Origin: an uncultured Alphaproteobacteria bacterium
GTDB lineage: Bacteria; Pseudomonadota; Alphaproteobacteria; Rhizobiales; Ancalomicrobiaceae
NCBI GenBank assembly: GCA_937919435.1
Contig: CALFRR010000224.1
Span: 1-12,199, forward strand
Reading direction: 5' to 3'
Length of the DNA: 12,199 nt
The notes beneath the pieces were generated by a model. It had not been told where the DNA came from, searched no databases, and was given only the letters and a program-made list of their open reading frames with translations. The position numbers and the translations under genes were made by a program. Positions 1-6,109 of this stretch are shown piece by piece; within the stretch, counting starts at the first letter, position 1; the number at the start of each line of letters is the position of its first letter.

Positions 1-92
1 TGCCGATCGCGATGGAAGAGAAGCTCCGCTTCGCCATCCGTGAAGGTGGCCGCACCGTCGGTGCGGGCGTCGTCGCCAAGATCATCGCGTAA
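1..92 (+). CDS. tuf: Elongation factor Tu, C-terminal fragment
   Basis: Only the last 29 codons are present, reading in frame from base 3 to the TAA at 90-92. The tail contains FAIREGGRTVGAGVVAKI, the nearly invariant end of bacterial EF-Tu (the last strands of beta-barrel domain 3). EF-Tu is the cytosolic GTPase that carries aminoacyl-tRNA to the ribosomal A site. Placement directly before rpsJ matches the str-S10 junction of alphaproteobacteria, where fusA-tuf is commonly continuous with the S10 cluster. It is one of only three genes here that end in TAA. The start and the GTPase domain lie outside the window; whether a second tuf copy exists cannot be told from this sequence. Confidence 0.96.
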   Translation, partial: PIAMEEKLRFAIREGGRTVGAGVVAKIIA

Positions 93-101
93 AGGACATC
101 G

Positions 102-133
102 GCGACGGAGCGGGGTCCTCTCGCTCCGGTCGC
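102..133 (+). promoter_or_regulatory. Strong hairpin in tuf-rpsJ spacer
   Basis: Bases 102-112 pair with 122-133: five pairs, one bulged G (128 or 129), then six uninterrupted pairs, closing a 9-nt loop at 113-121. The stem is GC-rich and no T-run follows, so it does not look like an intrinsic terminator. It ends 13 nt before the rpsJ Shine-Dalgarno. Possible roles, all inferred: mRNA processing site between tuf and S10 messages, attenuator, or a protein-binding leader. Enterobacterial S10 leaders are controlled by L4, but I see no basis to call this homologous. Confidence 0.55.
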
Positions 134-139
134 GATGCG

Positions 140-153
140 AACCTTCGAGGGTT
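140..153 (+). promoter_or_regulatory. Small hairpin covering rpsJ Shine-Dalgarno
   Basis: AACC at 140-143 can pair with GGTT at 150-153, with a possible T144-G149 wobble. This encloses the GAGGG at 147-151 that serves as ribosome binding site for the ATG at 159. The stem is short, so on its own it would be weakly stable; the point of interest is that it directly competes with ribosome binding and lies just after the stronger hairpin at 102-133. Confidence 0.4.
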
Positions 154-158
154 CAGAA

Positions 159-467
159 ATGAACGGTCAGAACATCCGAATCCGCCTCAAGGCGTTCGAC
201 CATCGGGTCCTCGACGCCTCGACGCGCGAGATCGTCTCGACGGCGAAGCGCACCGGCGCTTCCGTCCGTGGTCCGGTTCCGCTGCCGACGCGGATCGAGA
301 AGTTCACGGTCAACCGCTCTCCGCACGTCGACAAGAAGAGCCGCGAGCAGTTCGAAATTCGGACTCACAAGCGTCTCCTCGACATCATCGACCCGACCCC
401 CCAGACGGTCGACGCGCTGATGAAGCTCGATCTGGCGGCCGGCGTGGACGTCGAAATCAAGCTCTGA
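159..467 (+). CDS. rpsJ: 30S ribosomal protein S10 (NusE)
   Basis: The 102-aa product begins MNGQNIRIRLKAFDHRVLD, the usual alphaproteobacterial S10 start, and matches the family length (about 102-105 aa). The long head-domain loop is recognisable around residues 39-72 (RGPVPLPTRIEKFTVNRSP then the SREQFEIRTHKRLL region). An in-frame ATG at 135 would add eight residues, but it lies at the foot of the upstream hairpin and lacks a Shine-Dalgarno; the GAGGG at 147-151 sits 7 nt before 159, so 159 is preferred. S10 is in the 30S head and, as NusE, also takes part in transcription antitermination with NusB and NusG. It opens the S10 cluster. Its TGA is followed by GG and falls inside the small stem at 465-484. 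Confidence 0.98.
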   Translation: MNGQNIRIRLKAFDHRVLDASTREIVSTAKRTGASVRGPVPLPTRIEKFTVNRSPHVDKKSREQFEIRTHKRLLDIIDPTPQTVDALMKLDLAAGVDVEIKL

Positions 468-484
468 GGAACATGAAGTCCTCA
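465..484 (+). other. Hairpin over rpsJ stop codon
   Basis: TGAGGA at 465-470 pairs perfectly with TCCTCA at 479-484 across an 8-nt loop. The left arm starts with the rpsJ TGA, so a ribosome terminating there would melt the stem. It forms the first of two hairpins in the 79-nt rpsJ-rplC spacer. The function is unknown. Confidence 0.4.
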
Positions 485-501
485 TAGCCTCTGTTAGATC
501 C

Positions 502-527
502 GGAGCGTTTCACTTTCGTGACGCTCC
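502..527 (+). promoter_or_regulatory. Perfect stem-loop in rpsJ-rplC spacer
   Basis: GGAGCGT at 502-508 pairs perfectly with ACGCTCC at 521-527. Inside it, CAC 511-513 pairs with GTG 518-520 after a two-base TT bulge, leaving a TTTC loop. Only CCG follows, with no T-run, so it is not a canonical terminator. It ends 6 nt before the purine-rich rplC ribosome-binding region at 534-544. It could be a processing signal that separates rpsJ from the rest of the S10 message, or a site for autogenous control; neither is shown by the sequence. Confidence 0.55.
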
Positions 528-546
528 CCGAACGAGAGAGAACGCC

Positions 547-1254
547 ATGCGTTCAGGTGTGATCGCACAAAAGTTGGGTATGACCCGCATCTACACGGAT
601 GCGGGCGAGCAGGTTCCGGTGACGGTCCTGCGCCTCGACGGCTGCCAGGTCGTCGCCCAGCTGACCGAAGAGAAGAACGGCTACACCGCGCTTCAGCTCG
701 GCGCCGGGCTCGCCAAGGTGAAGAACACCAACAAGGCGATGCGGGGGCACTTCGCCACCGCTTCGGTCGAGCCGAAGCGTCGGCTGGTCGAGTTCCGCGT
801 CGATCCCGACAAGCTCATCGAGGTGGGCGCCGAGATCACCGCCGACCACTTCGTCGTCGGTCAGTACGTCGACGTCACCGGCACTTCGATCGGCAAGGGC
901 TTCGCCGGTGGTATGAAGCGCTGGAACTTCGGCGGTCTGCGCGCCACCCACGGCGTGTCGGTCTCCCATCGTTCGCTGGGCTCCACGGGTAACCGTCAGG
1001 ACCCGGGTCGCACGTTCAAGAACAAGAAGATGGCCGGCCATCTCGGCGCCGAGCGCGTCACCACCCAGAACCTCAAGGTGGTGCGTACCGACGTCGAGCG
1101 CGGGCTGATCCTCGTCGAAGGTTCGGTCCCCGGTTCGAAGGGCGGCTGGATCCTCGTCCGCGACGCCGTCAAGCGCGCCGCTCCGGAAGGCCTGCCGCTT
1201 CCCGGCGCCTTCCGCGCTCCGGTGGCCGCCGCAGCTGAGAAGGGGGCCGAGTGA
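547..1254 (+). CDS. rplC: 50S ribosomal protein L3
   Basis: 235 aa, longer than the E. coli protein (209 aa) mainly through an Ala/Glu-rich C-terminal tail after about residue 215, as is common in alphaproteobacteria. The start MRSGVIAQKLGMTRI and the L3 signature at 111-128 (TGTSIGKGFAGGMKRWNF) are clear. Gln151 in GNRQDPG aligns with the glutamine that PrmB methylates in E. coli, so that modification is possible here. L3 is a primary 23S rRNA binder whose extended loop reaches the peptidyl-transferase centre. Ribosome binding appears to use the GAGAGAG stretch at 534-540 rather than a classic GGAGG. The TGA overlaps the rplD ATG by one base (TGATG), a translational-coupling arrangement. Confidence 0.98.
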   Translation: MRSGVIAQKLGMTRIYTDAGEQVPVTVLRLDGCQVVAQLTEEKNGYTALQLGAGLAKVKNTNKAMRGHFATASVEPKRRLVEFRVDPDKLIEVGAEITADHFVVGQYVDVTGTSIGKGFAGGMKRWNFGGLRATHGVSVSHRSLGSTGNRQDPGRTFKNKKMAGHLGAERVTTQNLKVVRTDVERGLILVEGSVPGSKGGWILVRDAVKRAAPEGLPLPGAFRAPVAAAAEKGAE

Positions 1255-1883
1255 TGGAGCTCCAGGTCAAGACTCTCGACGGCGTCGACGCCGGGACGAT
1301 CACCCTCTCGGACGAGATCTTCGGTCTCGAGCCGCGGGCCGATCTGATCCAGCGCGTCGTCAATTGGCAGCTCGCCAAGCGCCGCGCCGGGACCCACAAG
1401 GTCAAGGGGCGGTCCGAGATCGCCCGCACCGGCAAGAAGATGTACAAGCAGAAGGGCACCGGTAGCGCCCGTCACGGTTCGGCCCGCGCGCCGATCTTCC
1501 GTGGTGGTGGCCGCGCCCATGGTCCGATCGTCCGCTCGCACGAGCACGATCTGCCCAAGAAGGTGCGTGCCCTCGGCCTGCGCCATGCGCTGTCGGCGAA
1601 GGTCGCGGCGCAGTCGCTGGTGGTCATCGAGCAGGCGGTCGCCGCCGAGCCGAAGACCAAGGCGCTGCTCGACAAGTTCGAGAAGCTCGGCTTCGCCAAC
1701 GTGCTGGTCATCGGCGGTGCCGAGATCGACGCGAACTTCGGCCTCGCCGCCCGCAACATCCCGAACGTCGACGTGCTGCCCGTCCAGGGCCTGAACGTCT
1801 ACGACATCCTGCGGCGCCAGACCCTCGTCCTCACCAAGGACGCGGTCGCGGCGATCGAAGCTCGGTTCCGGGCGGAGGCGTGA
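1254..1883 (+). CDS. rplD: 50S ribosomal protein L4
   Basis: 209 aa from the ATG at 1254, beginning MELQVKTLDG; a GTG at 1251 would add one Met. I choose 1254 because AAGGGGG at 1240-1246 is 7 nt upstream and the family start fits. The globular domain is interrupted at about residues 47-97 by the basic, Gly/Arg-rich extension (KGTGSARHGSARAPIFRGGG) that lines the 50S exit tunnel. In E. coli L4 also represses its own operon through the S10 leader RNA; this has not been shown for alphaproteobacteria, but the hairpins before rpsJ and rplC make it worth asking. It overlaps rplC by 1 nt and is followed by rplW after 2 nt. Confidence 0.97.
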   Translation: MELQVKTLDGVDAGTITLSDEIFGLEPRADLIQRVVNWQLAKRRAGTHKVKGRSEIARTGKKMYKQKGTGSARHGSARAPIFRGGGRAHGPIVRSHEHDLPKKVRALGLRHALSAKVAAQSLVVIEQAVAAEPKTKALLDKFEKLGFANVLVIGGAEIDANFGLAARNIPNVDVLPVQGLNVYDILRRQTLVLTKDAVAAIEARFRAEA

Positions 1884-1885
1884 TC

Positions 1886-2182
1886 ATGGCCGTGAAGCTC
1901 TCTCATTTCGATGTGATCCGTTCGCCGGTGATCACCGAGAAGGCGACCGTCGCCGCCGAGCAGAACAAGGTGGTGTTCAACGTCGCCAGGTCCGCGACCA
2001 AGCCCGAGATCAAGGCCGCCGTCGAGGCGCTGTTCAAGGTCAAGGTGAAGGCCGTCAACACGCTCGTCCGCAAGGGCAAGGTGAAGCGCTTCAAGGGCTT
2101 CGTCGGCAAGCAGGACGACGTCAAGAAGGCGATCGTGACGCTGGCCGAAGGCCATCGGATCGACGTCACGACCGGGCTCTGA
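1886..2182 (+). CDS. rplW: 50S ribosomal protein L23
   Basis: 98 aa from ATG 1886 (MAVKLSHFDVIRSPVITEKA). A GTG at 1880 in the same frame would add two residues, but GGAGG at 1874-1878, inside the end of rplD, is ideally placed 7 nt before 1886. RSPVITEKA at residues 12-20 is the family hallmark, and the basic loop RKGKVKRFKG (62-71) contacts 23S rRNA. L23 sits at the exit of the peptide tunnel and is the docking site for trigger factor and the signal recognition particle, which links functionally to SecY further down the cluster. It starts 2 nt after rplD and ends in TGAGG. Confidence 0.97.
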   Translation: MAVKLSHFDVIRSPVITEKATVAAEQNKVVFNVARSATKPEIKAAVEALFKVKVKAVNTLVRKGKVKRFKGFVGKQDDVKKAIVTLAEGHRIDVTTGL

Positions 2183-2204
2183 GGCAAGGGTAGGGTAGAC
2201 GAAA

Positions 2205-3041
2205 ATGGCGCTCAAGACCTTCAAACCGGTCACGCCCGGCCTCCGTCAGCTGGTCATCGTCGACCGCGAAGGCCTCTGGAAGGGCAAGCCGCTGAAGACC
2301 CTCACCGAGGGTCTGTCCGGCACCGGTGGTCGCAACAATCTCGGTCGCGTCACGGCGCGCTTCAAGGGTGGTGGTCACAAGCGGACCTATCGCATCGTCG
2401 ACTTCAAGCGTCGCAAGGTCGACGTTCCGGCGACGGTCGAGCGGCTCGAGTACGACCCGAACCGCACCGCGTTCATCGCGCTGGTGCGCTACGAGGACGG
2501 CGAGTTCTCGTACATCCTGGCGCCGCAGCGTCTGGCGGTCGGTGACGTCGTCGTCGCCGGCACCAACGTCGACGTGAAGCCCGGCAATGCCATGCCGATC
2601 GGCAACATCCCGGTCGGTACGATCGTGCACAACGTCGAGCTGAAGCCCGGCAAGGGTGGGCAGATCGCCCGTTCCGCCGGCTCCTATGCTCAGATCGTCG
2701 GTCGCGATCAGGGCTATGTCATCGTCCGCCTCGGCTCCGGTGAGCAGCGGCTGGTCCTGGCCGCCTGCCTCGCCTCGATCGGCGCGGTGTCGAACCCGGA
2801 CCACATGAACACCTCGATCGGCAAGGCGGGTCGTTCTCGCTGGCTCGGCCGTCGCCCGCACAATCGCGGCGTGACCATGAACCCGGTCGACCATCCGCAC
2901 GGCGGCGGCGAGGGCCGCACCTCGGGCGGCCGCCACCCGGTGACCCCGTGGGGCAAGCCGACCAAGGGCAAGAAGACCCGCACGAACAAGTCGACGAGCA
3001 AATTCATCGTCCGTTCGCGCCACGCCAAGAAGGGCAAGTGA
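2205..3041 (+). CDS. rplB: 50S ribosomal protein L2
   Basis: 278 aa, the normal bacterial length. The N-terminal OB-fold, the SH3-like middle domain and the C-terminal tail are all intact. The highly conserved stretch NPVDHPHGGGEGR (226-238) is present; His230 corresponds to the E. coli His229 long implicated in peptidyl-transferase activity. L2 is a primary 23S rRNA binder needed for subunit association. The initiation region reads AGGGTAGGGTAGACGAAA before the ATG, sharing the 10-mer GGTAGACGAA at identical spacing with rpsH. The basic C-terminus (KKTRTNKSTSK...) is typical. It is followed by rpsS after 8 nt. Confidence 0.98.
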   Translation: MALKTFKPVTPGLRQLVIVDREGLWKGKPLKTLTEGLSGTGGRNNLGRVTARFKGGGHKRTYRIVDFKRRKVDVPATVERLEYDPNRTAFIALVRYEDGEFSYILAPQRLAVGDVVVAGTNVDVKPGNAMPIGNIPVGTIVHNVELKPGKGGQIARSAGSYAQIVGRDQGYVIVRLGSGEQRLVLAACLASIGAVSNPDHMNTSIGKAGRSRWLGRRPHNRGVTMNPVDHPHGGGEGRTSGGRHPVTPWGKPTKGKKTRTNKSTSKFIVRSRHAKKGK

Positions 3042-3049
3042 GGTAACCC

Positions 3050-3328
3050 ATGGCTCGTTCAGTCTGGAAAGGTCCGTTCGTCGACGGGTACCTCCTGAAG
3101 AAGGCCGAGAAGGCTCGGTCTTCGGGACGCAGTGAAGTGATCAAGATCTGGAGCCGTCGCTCCACGATCCTGCCGCACTTCGTCGGCCTCACCTTCGGCG
3201 TGTACAACGGTCAGAAGCACATCCCGGTCCTCGTCTCCGAGGATATGGTCGGCCAGAAGTTCGGCGAGTTCTCGCCGACCCGGACCTACTACGGTCACGC
3301 GGCCGACAAGAAGGCGAGGAGGAAGTAA
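3050..3328 (+). CDS. rpsS: 30S ribosomal protein S19
   Basis: 92 aa, the standard length. The start MARSVWKGPFVDGYLLKKAE and the signature at 57-83 (HIPVLVSEDMVGQKFGEF then SPTRTYYGH) are unmistakable. S19 lies in the head of the 30S subunit, forms a complex with S13 (encoded by rpsM at the end of the window) and contacts the A-site tRNA and the 50S through bridge B1a. GAGGT at 3040-3044 overlaps the rplB stop codon and acts as Shine-Dalgarno, so termination of rplB and initiation of rpsS are probably coupled. It ends in TAA, an exception in this cluster. Confidence 0.98.
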   Translation: MARSVWKGPFVDGYLLKKAEKARSSGRSEVIKIWSRRSTILPHFVGLTFGVYNGQKHIPVLVSEDMVGQKFGEFSPTRTYYGHAADKKARRK

Positions 3329-3333
3329 GCCCC

Positions 3334-3711
3334 ATGTCGAAGCCGAAGACCGAACGGGCGCTGAAGGACACCGAAGCTCAGGCGGTGACGCGGATGATCC
3401 GCATCTCCCCGCAGAAGCTCAACCTCGTCGCCGCTCTGATCCGGGGCAAGAAGGTGTCGCGCGCGCTCGCCGACCTCACCTTCTCGCGCAAGCGGATCGC
3501 CGTCACCGTCAAGAAGACGCTCGAGAGCGCCATCGCCAACGCCGAGAACAACCACGAGCTCGACGTCGACAGCCTGGTCGTCGCCGAAGCCCATGTCGGC
3601 AAGGCGCTGGTGATGAAGCGCTTCCACGCTCGGGCCCGCGGTCGCGCGGGTCGGGTCGAGAAGCCCTTCTCCAACCTCACGATCGTCGTCCGCGAAGTGG
3701 AGTCCGCCTGA
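3334..3711 (+). CDS. rplV: 50S ribosomal protein L22
   Basis: 125 aa against about 110 in E. coli; the extra length is the N-terminal MSKPKTERALKDTEA segment, which I recall as typical of Hyphomicrobiales L22. The conserved core begins at ISPQKLNLVAALIRGKK (24-40). The tunnel-lining beta-hairpin is at about 93-112 (VMKRFHARARGRAGRVEKPF), where macrolide-resistance changes occur in other bacteria; nothing there looks deleted or duplicated. AGGAGGA at 3317-3323, within the end of rpsS, is the strongest Shine-Dalgarno of the region, 10 nt from the ATG. The TGA overlaps the rpsC ATG by one base. Confidence 0.97.
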   Translation: MSKPKTERALKDTEAQAVTRMIRISPQKLNLVAALIRGKKVSRALADLTFSRKRIAVTVKKTLESAIANAENNHELDVDSLVVAEAHVGKALVMKRFHARARGRAGRVEKPFSNLTIVVREVESA

Positions 3712-4481
3712 TGGGACAGAAGGTCAATCCGATCGGTCTCCGGCTCGGGATCAACCGCACCTGGGATTCGCGCTGGTACGCCGGCAAGGGCGACTACGGC
3801 AAGCTGCTCCATGAGGATCTCGCGATCCGCAAGTATCTGCTCGCCGAGTTGAAGCAGGCCGCCGTTTCGAAGGTGGTGATCGAGCGTCCGCACAAGAAGT
3901 GCCGGGTTTCGGTCCACACCGCTCGTCCGGGCGTGGTCATCGGCAAGAAGGGTGGCGACATCGACAAGCTCCGCAAGGGCGTGTCGAAGCTGACCGACAG
4001 CGAAGTCCACATCAACATCGTCGAGGTCCGCAAGCCCGAGACCGATGCGACCCTGGTGGCCGCTTCGATCGCCCAGCAGCTCGAGCGGCGCGTCGCCTTC
4101 CGGCGTGCCATGAAGCGCGCCGTCCAGTCGGCGATGCGCTTCGGCGCCGAAGGCATCCGCATCAACGCCTCCGGGCGTCTGGGCGGCGCCGAGATCGCCC
4201 GTCTCGAGTGGTATCGCGAGGGCCGCGTTCCGCTGCACACCCTGCGTGCCGACATCGACTTCGGTGTCGCCACCGCGGTGACCGCCTACGGCACCTGCGG
4301 CATCAAGGTCTGGATCTTCAAGGGCGAGATCCTCGAGCACGATCCGACGGCCTCCGAGCGCAAGGCTCTGGAGCCCGACACCAATCGGTCGCATCGGCCC
4401 GAGGGCCGCGATCGCGAGCGCGACGGTGAACGTCGTGGCCGCGGACGTCGCGATCGGGAACGCGAGACCGAGCGGGCCTGA
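3711..4481 (+). CDS. rpsC: 30S ribosomal protein S3 with charged C-terminal tail
   Basis: 256 aa, longer than E. coli S3 (233). The N-terminal MGQKVNPIGLRLGINRTWDS and the KH domain with its GxxG loop (VVIGKKGGDI, 75-84) are clear, as is the C-terminal domain ending around LEHDP (208-212). Residues about 217-256 form a low-complexity Arg/Asp/Glu tail (DRERDGERRGRGRRDRERE), likely disordered; charged tails of variable length are known in alphaproteobacterial S3. S3 sits at the mRNA entry channel and contributes to the ribosomal helicase. GGAG at 3699-3702 in rplV is 8 nt from the start and the genes overlap by 1 nt. The stop lies in a GGCC-TGA-GGCC inverted repeat. Confidence 0.97.
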   Translation: MGQKVNPIGLRLGINRTWDSRWYAGKGDYGKLLHEDLAIRKYLLAELKQAAVSKVVIERPHKKCRVSVHTARPGVVIGKKGGDIDKLRKGVSKLTDSEVHINIVEVRKPETDATLVAASIAQQLERRVAFRRAMKRAVQSAMRFGAEGIRINASGRLGGAEIARLEWYREGRVPLHTLRADIDFGVATAVTAYGTCGIKVWIFKGEILEHDPTASERKALEPDTNRSHRPEGRDRERDGERRGRGRRDRERETERA

Positions 4482-4519
4482 GGCCGGCTGCACAACGGTT
4501 GAATTGAGAGAGAACGACG

Positions 4520-4933
4520 ATGCTGCAGCCGATGCGCACCAAGTTCCGCAAGCAGTTCAAGGGTCGGATCAAGGGAGCGGCGAAGGCCGGTTTCACCCTG
4601 GATTTCGGAACCTACGGACTGAAGGCGTTGGAGCCGGAGCGGGTCACCGCCCGGCAGATCGAGGCGGCCCGCCGCGCGATCACCCGTCAGATGAAGCGTC
4701 AGGGTCGCGTGTGGATTCGCGTGTTCCCCGATGTTCCGGTTTCGTCGAAGCCGACCGAAGTGCGCATGGGTAAGGGCAAGGGCTCGCCGGAATTCTGGGC
4801 GGTCCGCGTCAATCCCGGGCGCATCCTCTTCGAGATCGACGGCGTCAGCCCGGAGATCGCCGAGGAAGCGCTGCGTCTCGGGGCCGCCAAGTTGCCGATC
4901 AAGACGCGCTTCATCGAGCGCATCGCCGACTGA
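4520..4933 (+). CDS. rplP: 50S ribosomal protein L16
   Basis: 137 aa, the usual length, starting MLQPMRTKFRKQFKGRIKG. The conserved GLKALEPERVTARQIEAARR (33-52) and VRMGKGKGSPEFW (81-93) are present; Arg82 aligns with the E. coli arginine that the oxygenase RoxA hydroxylates. L16 binds near the A-site tRNA elbow and helps organise the 50S functional core late in assembly. Initiation uses the purine run GAGAGAGAACG at 4506-4516, identical in sequence to the one upstream of rplC and likewise without a GGAGG core. The 38-nt gap from rpsC is one of the longer ones in the cluster; no strong hairpin stands out in it. Confidence 0.97.
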   Translation: MLQPMRTKFRKQFKGRIKGAAKAGFTLDFGTYGLKALEPERVTARQIEAARRAITRQMKRQGRVWIRVFPDVPVSSKPTEVRMGKGKGSPEFWAVRVNPGRILFEIDGVSPEIAEEALRLGAAKLPIKTRFIERIAD

Positions 4934-4946
4934 GAGGGCTGACCCG

Positions 4947-5138
4947 ATGAAGATCGCCGACATCCGCACCAAGACGGCCGACGAACTCTCCGACGAGCTC
5001 GTCAAGCTGAAGAAAGAGCAGTTCAACCTTCGTTTCCAGAAGGCCACCGGACAGCTCGAGAACACGGCGCGAGTGCGCCAAGTCCGGCGCGACATCGCGC
5101 GGATCCAGACCGTCATCACCGCCAAGAGCGGAAACTGA
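4947..5138 (+). CDS. rpmC: 50S ribosomal protein L29
   Basis: 63 aa from ATG 4947 (MKIADIRTKTADELSDELVK), a normal L29 length. The reading frame stays open upstream into rplP, but GAGAGGG at 4932-4938, starting within the rplP stop codon, is 8 nt from this ATG and the product then matches the family from its first residue. The two-helix antiparallel fold is evident: helix 1 about 9-30 with KLKKEQFNLRFQ, then GQLENTARVRQVRRDIARI in helix 2. L29 lies next to L23 at the tunnel exit and is part of the docking area for nascent-chain factors. Spacing to rplP is 13 nt and to rpsQ 11 nt. Confidence 0.95.
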   Translation: MKIADIRTKTADELSDELVKLKKEQFNLRFQKATGQLENTARVRQVRRDIARIQTVITAKSGN

Positions 5139-5149
5139 AGGAGACGGCC

Positions 5150-5392
5150 ATGCCGAAGCGCGTGCTGCAGGGCGTCGTCGTCAGCGACAAGAACGACAAG
5201 ACCATCGTGGTCGAGGTGGAGCGTCGCTTCACCCATCCGCTTCTGAAGAAGACCGTGCGTCGTTCGAAGAAGTACCACGCCCACGACGAAGAGAACCGCT
5301 ACAAGGTCGGTGACCAGGTCGCGATCGAGGAAGCCCGTCCGCTGTCGAAGAACAAGCGTTGGGTGGTTCTCGGTCCGGTCGGCGCGATCTGA
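5150..5392 (+). CDS. rpsQ: 30S ribosomal protein S17
   Basis: 80 aa, a typical length. The OB-fold protein begins MPKRVLQGVVVSDKNDKTIV and carries the conserved KKYHAHDEEN (40-49) and the end signature GDQVAIEEARPLSKNKRW (54-71). S17 is a primary 16S rRNA binder needed early in 30S assembly. AAGGAG at 5138-5143 overlaps the rpmC stop codon and lies 6 nt from the ATG. It is the last gene of the classical S10 operon; no promoter or terminator is visible in the 34 nt before rplN, so the S10 and spc clusters appear continuous. Confidence 0.97.
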   Translation: MPKRVLQGVVVSDKNDKTIVVEVERRFTHPLLKKTVRRSKKYHAHDEENRYKVGDQVAIEEARPLSKNKRWVVLGPVGAI

Positions 5393-5426
5393 GGTCGGCG
5401 ACAGGAACTAGGAAAGGCGGTCGGTC

Positions 5427-5795
5427 ATGATCCAAGTACAGACCAACCTCGACGTCGCCGACAATTCGGGTGCCAAGCGCGTGATGTGCATCAAGGTGCT
5501 CGGCGGTTCGAAGAGGAAATACGCCACCGTCGGCGACGTGATCGTCGTCTCGGTGAAGGAAGCGATCCCGCGGGGCCGCGTCAAGAAGGGCGACGTCATG
5601 AAGGCGGTCGTCGTTCGCGTCTCCAAGGACGTTCATCGGGCGGACGGACAGGTGATCCGTTTCGACCGCAACGCGGCCGTTCTGATCAACAATCAGAAGG
5701 AGCCGATCGGTACTCGTATCTTCGGACCGGTTCCGCGCGAGCTGCGCGCCAAGAACCACACGAAGATCCTGTCGCTCGCGCCGGAGGTGCTGTGA
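5427..5795 (+). CDS. rplN: 50S ribosomal protein L14
   Basis: 122 aa, the exact common length. It starts MIQVQTNLDVADNSGAKRVM and has the L14 signature in 16-60 (AKRVMCIKVLGGSKRKY... KEAIPRGRVKKGDV). L14 is a beta-barrel protein at the 30S-50S interface, contacting L19 and 16S rRNA helix 14, and it is the target of the silencing factor RsfS. It is the first gene of the spc cluster. AGGAAAGG at 5410-5417 serves as ribosome binding site, 9 nt from the ATG. The stop overlaps the rplX ATG by one base (TGATG). Confidence 0.98.
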   Translation: MIQVQTNLDVADNSGAKRVMCIKVLGGSKRKYATVGDVIVVSVKEAIPRGRVKKGDVMKAVVVRVSKDVHRADGQVIRFDRNAAVLINNQKEPIGTRIFGPVPRELRAKNHTKILSLAPEVL

Positions 5796-6109
5796 TGGCG
5801 GCCAAGATCAAGAAGGGCGACAAGGTCGTCGTGCTCGCCGGCCGCGACAAGGGCAAGGCGGGCGAGGTGATCCAGGTGATTCCGACGGAAGAGCGTGCGC
5901 TCGTCCGTGGCGTCAACATGGTTCAGCGCCATCAGAAGGCGCAGGGCGTCAACGAGGGCGGGATCGTCTCCAAGGAGGCCCCGATCCATCTGTCGAACCT
6001 TGCGGTCTCCGACAAGGACGGCAAGCCCACCCGCGTCGGCTTCAAGAAACTGGACGACGGCCGCAAGGTCCGCGTCGCCAAGCGCTCGGGGGATCTGATC
6101 GATGGCTGA
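5795..6109 (+). CDS. rplX: 50S ribosomal protein L24
   Basis: 104 aa from ATG 5795 (MAAKIKKGDKVVVLAGRDKG). The frame is open well upstream inside rplN, but GGAGG at 5783-5787 is 7 nt before this ATG and the product then matches the family length (about 104). The KOW motif occupies about residues 6-31 (KKGDKVVVLAGRDKGKAGEV). L24 is an assembly initiator that binds the 5' end of 23S rRNA and lies near the tunnel exit. It overlaps rplN by 1 nt and rplE by 8 nt, so the three genes are probably translated as a coupled set. Confidence 0.96.
   Translation: MAAKIKKGDKVVVLAGRDKGKAGEVIQVIPTEERALVRGVNMVQRHQKAQGVNEGGIVSKEAPIHLSNLAVSDKDGKPTRVGFKKLDDGRKVRVAKRSGDLIDG

Noticed and set aside
93..158. Intrinsic terminator between tuf and rpsJ
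   Set aside because: The hairpin is strong but no T-run follows. The same is true of the other spacer hairpins in the window.
473..487. Four-codon mini-ORF (MKSS) in the rpsJ-rplC spacer, after GAGGA
   Set aside because: The GAGGA to ATG distance is only 2 nt, too short for normal initiation, and so small an ORF is expected by chance.
3378..4493. A 371-codon minus-strand frame opposite rplV and rpsC
   Set aside because: Antisense shadow; no recognisable domain, and both forward genes are intact.
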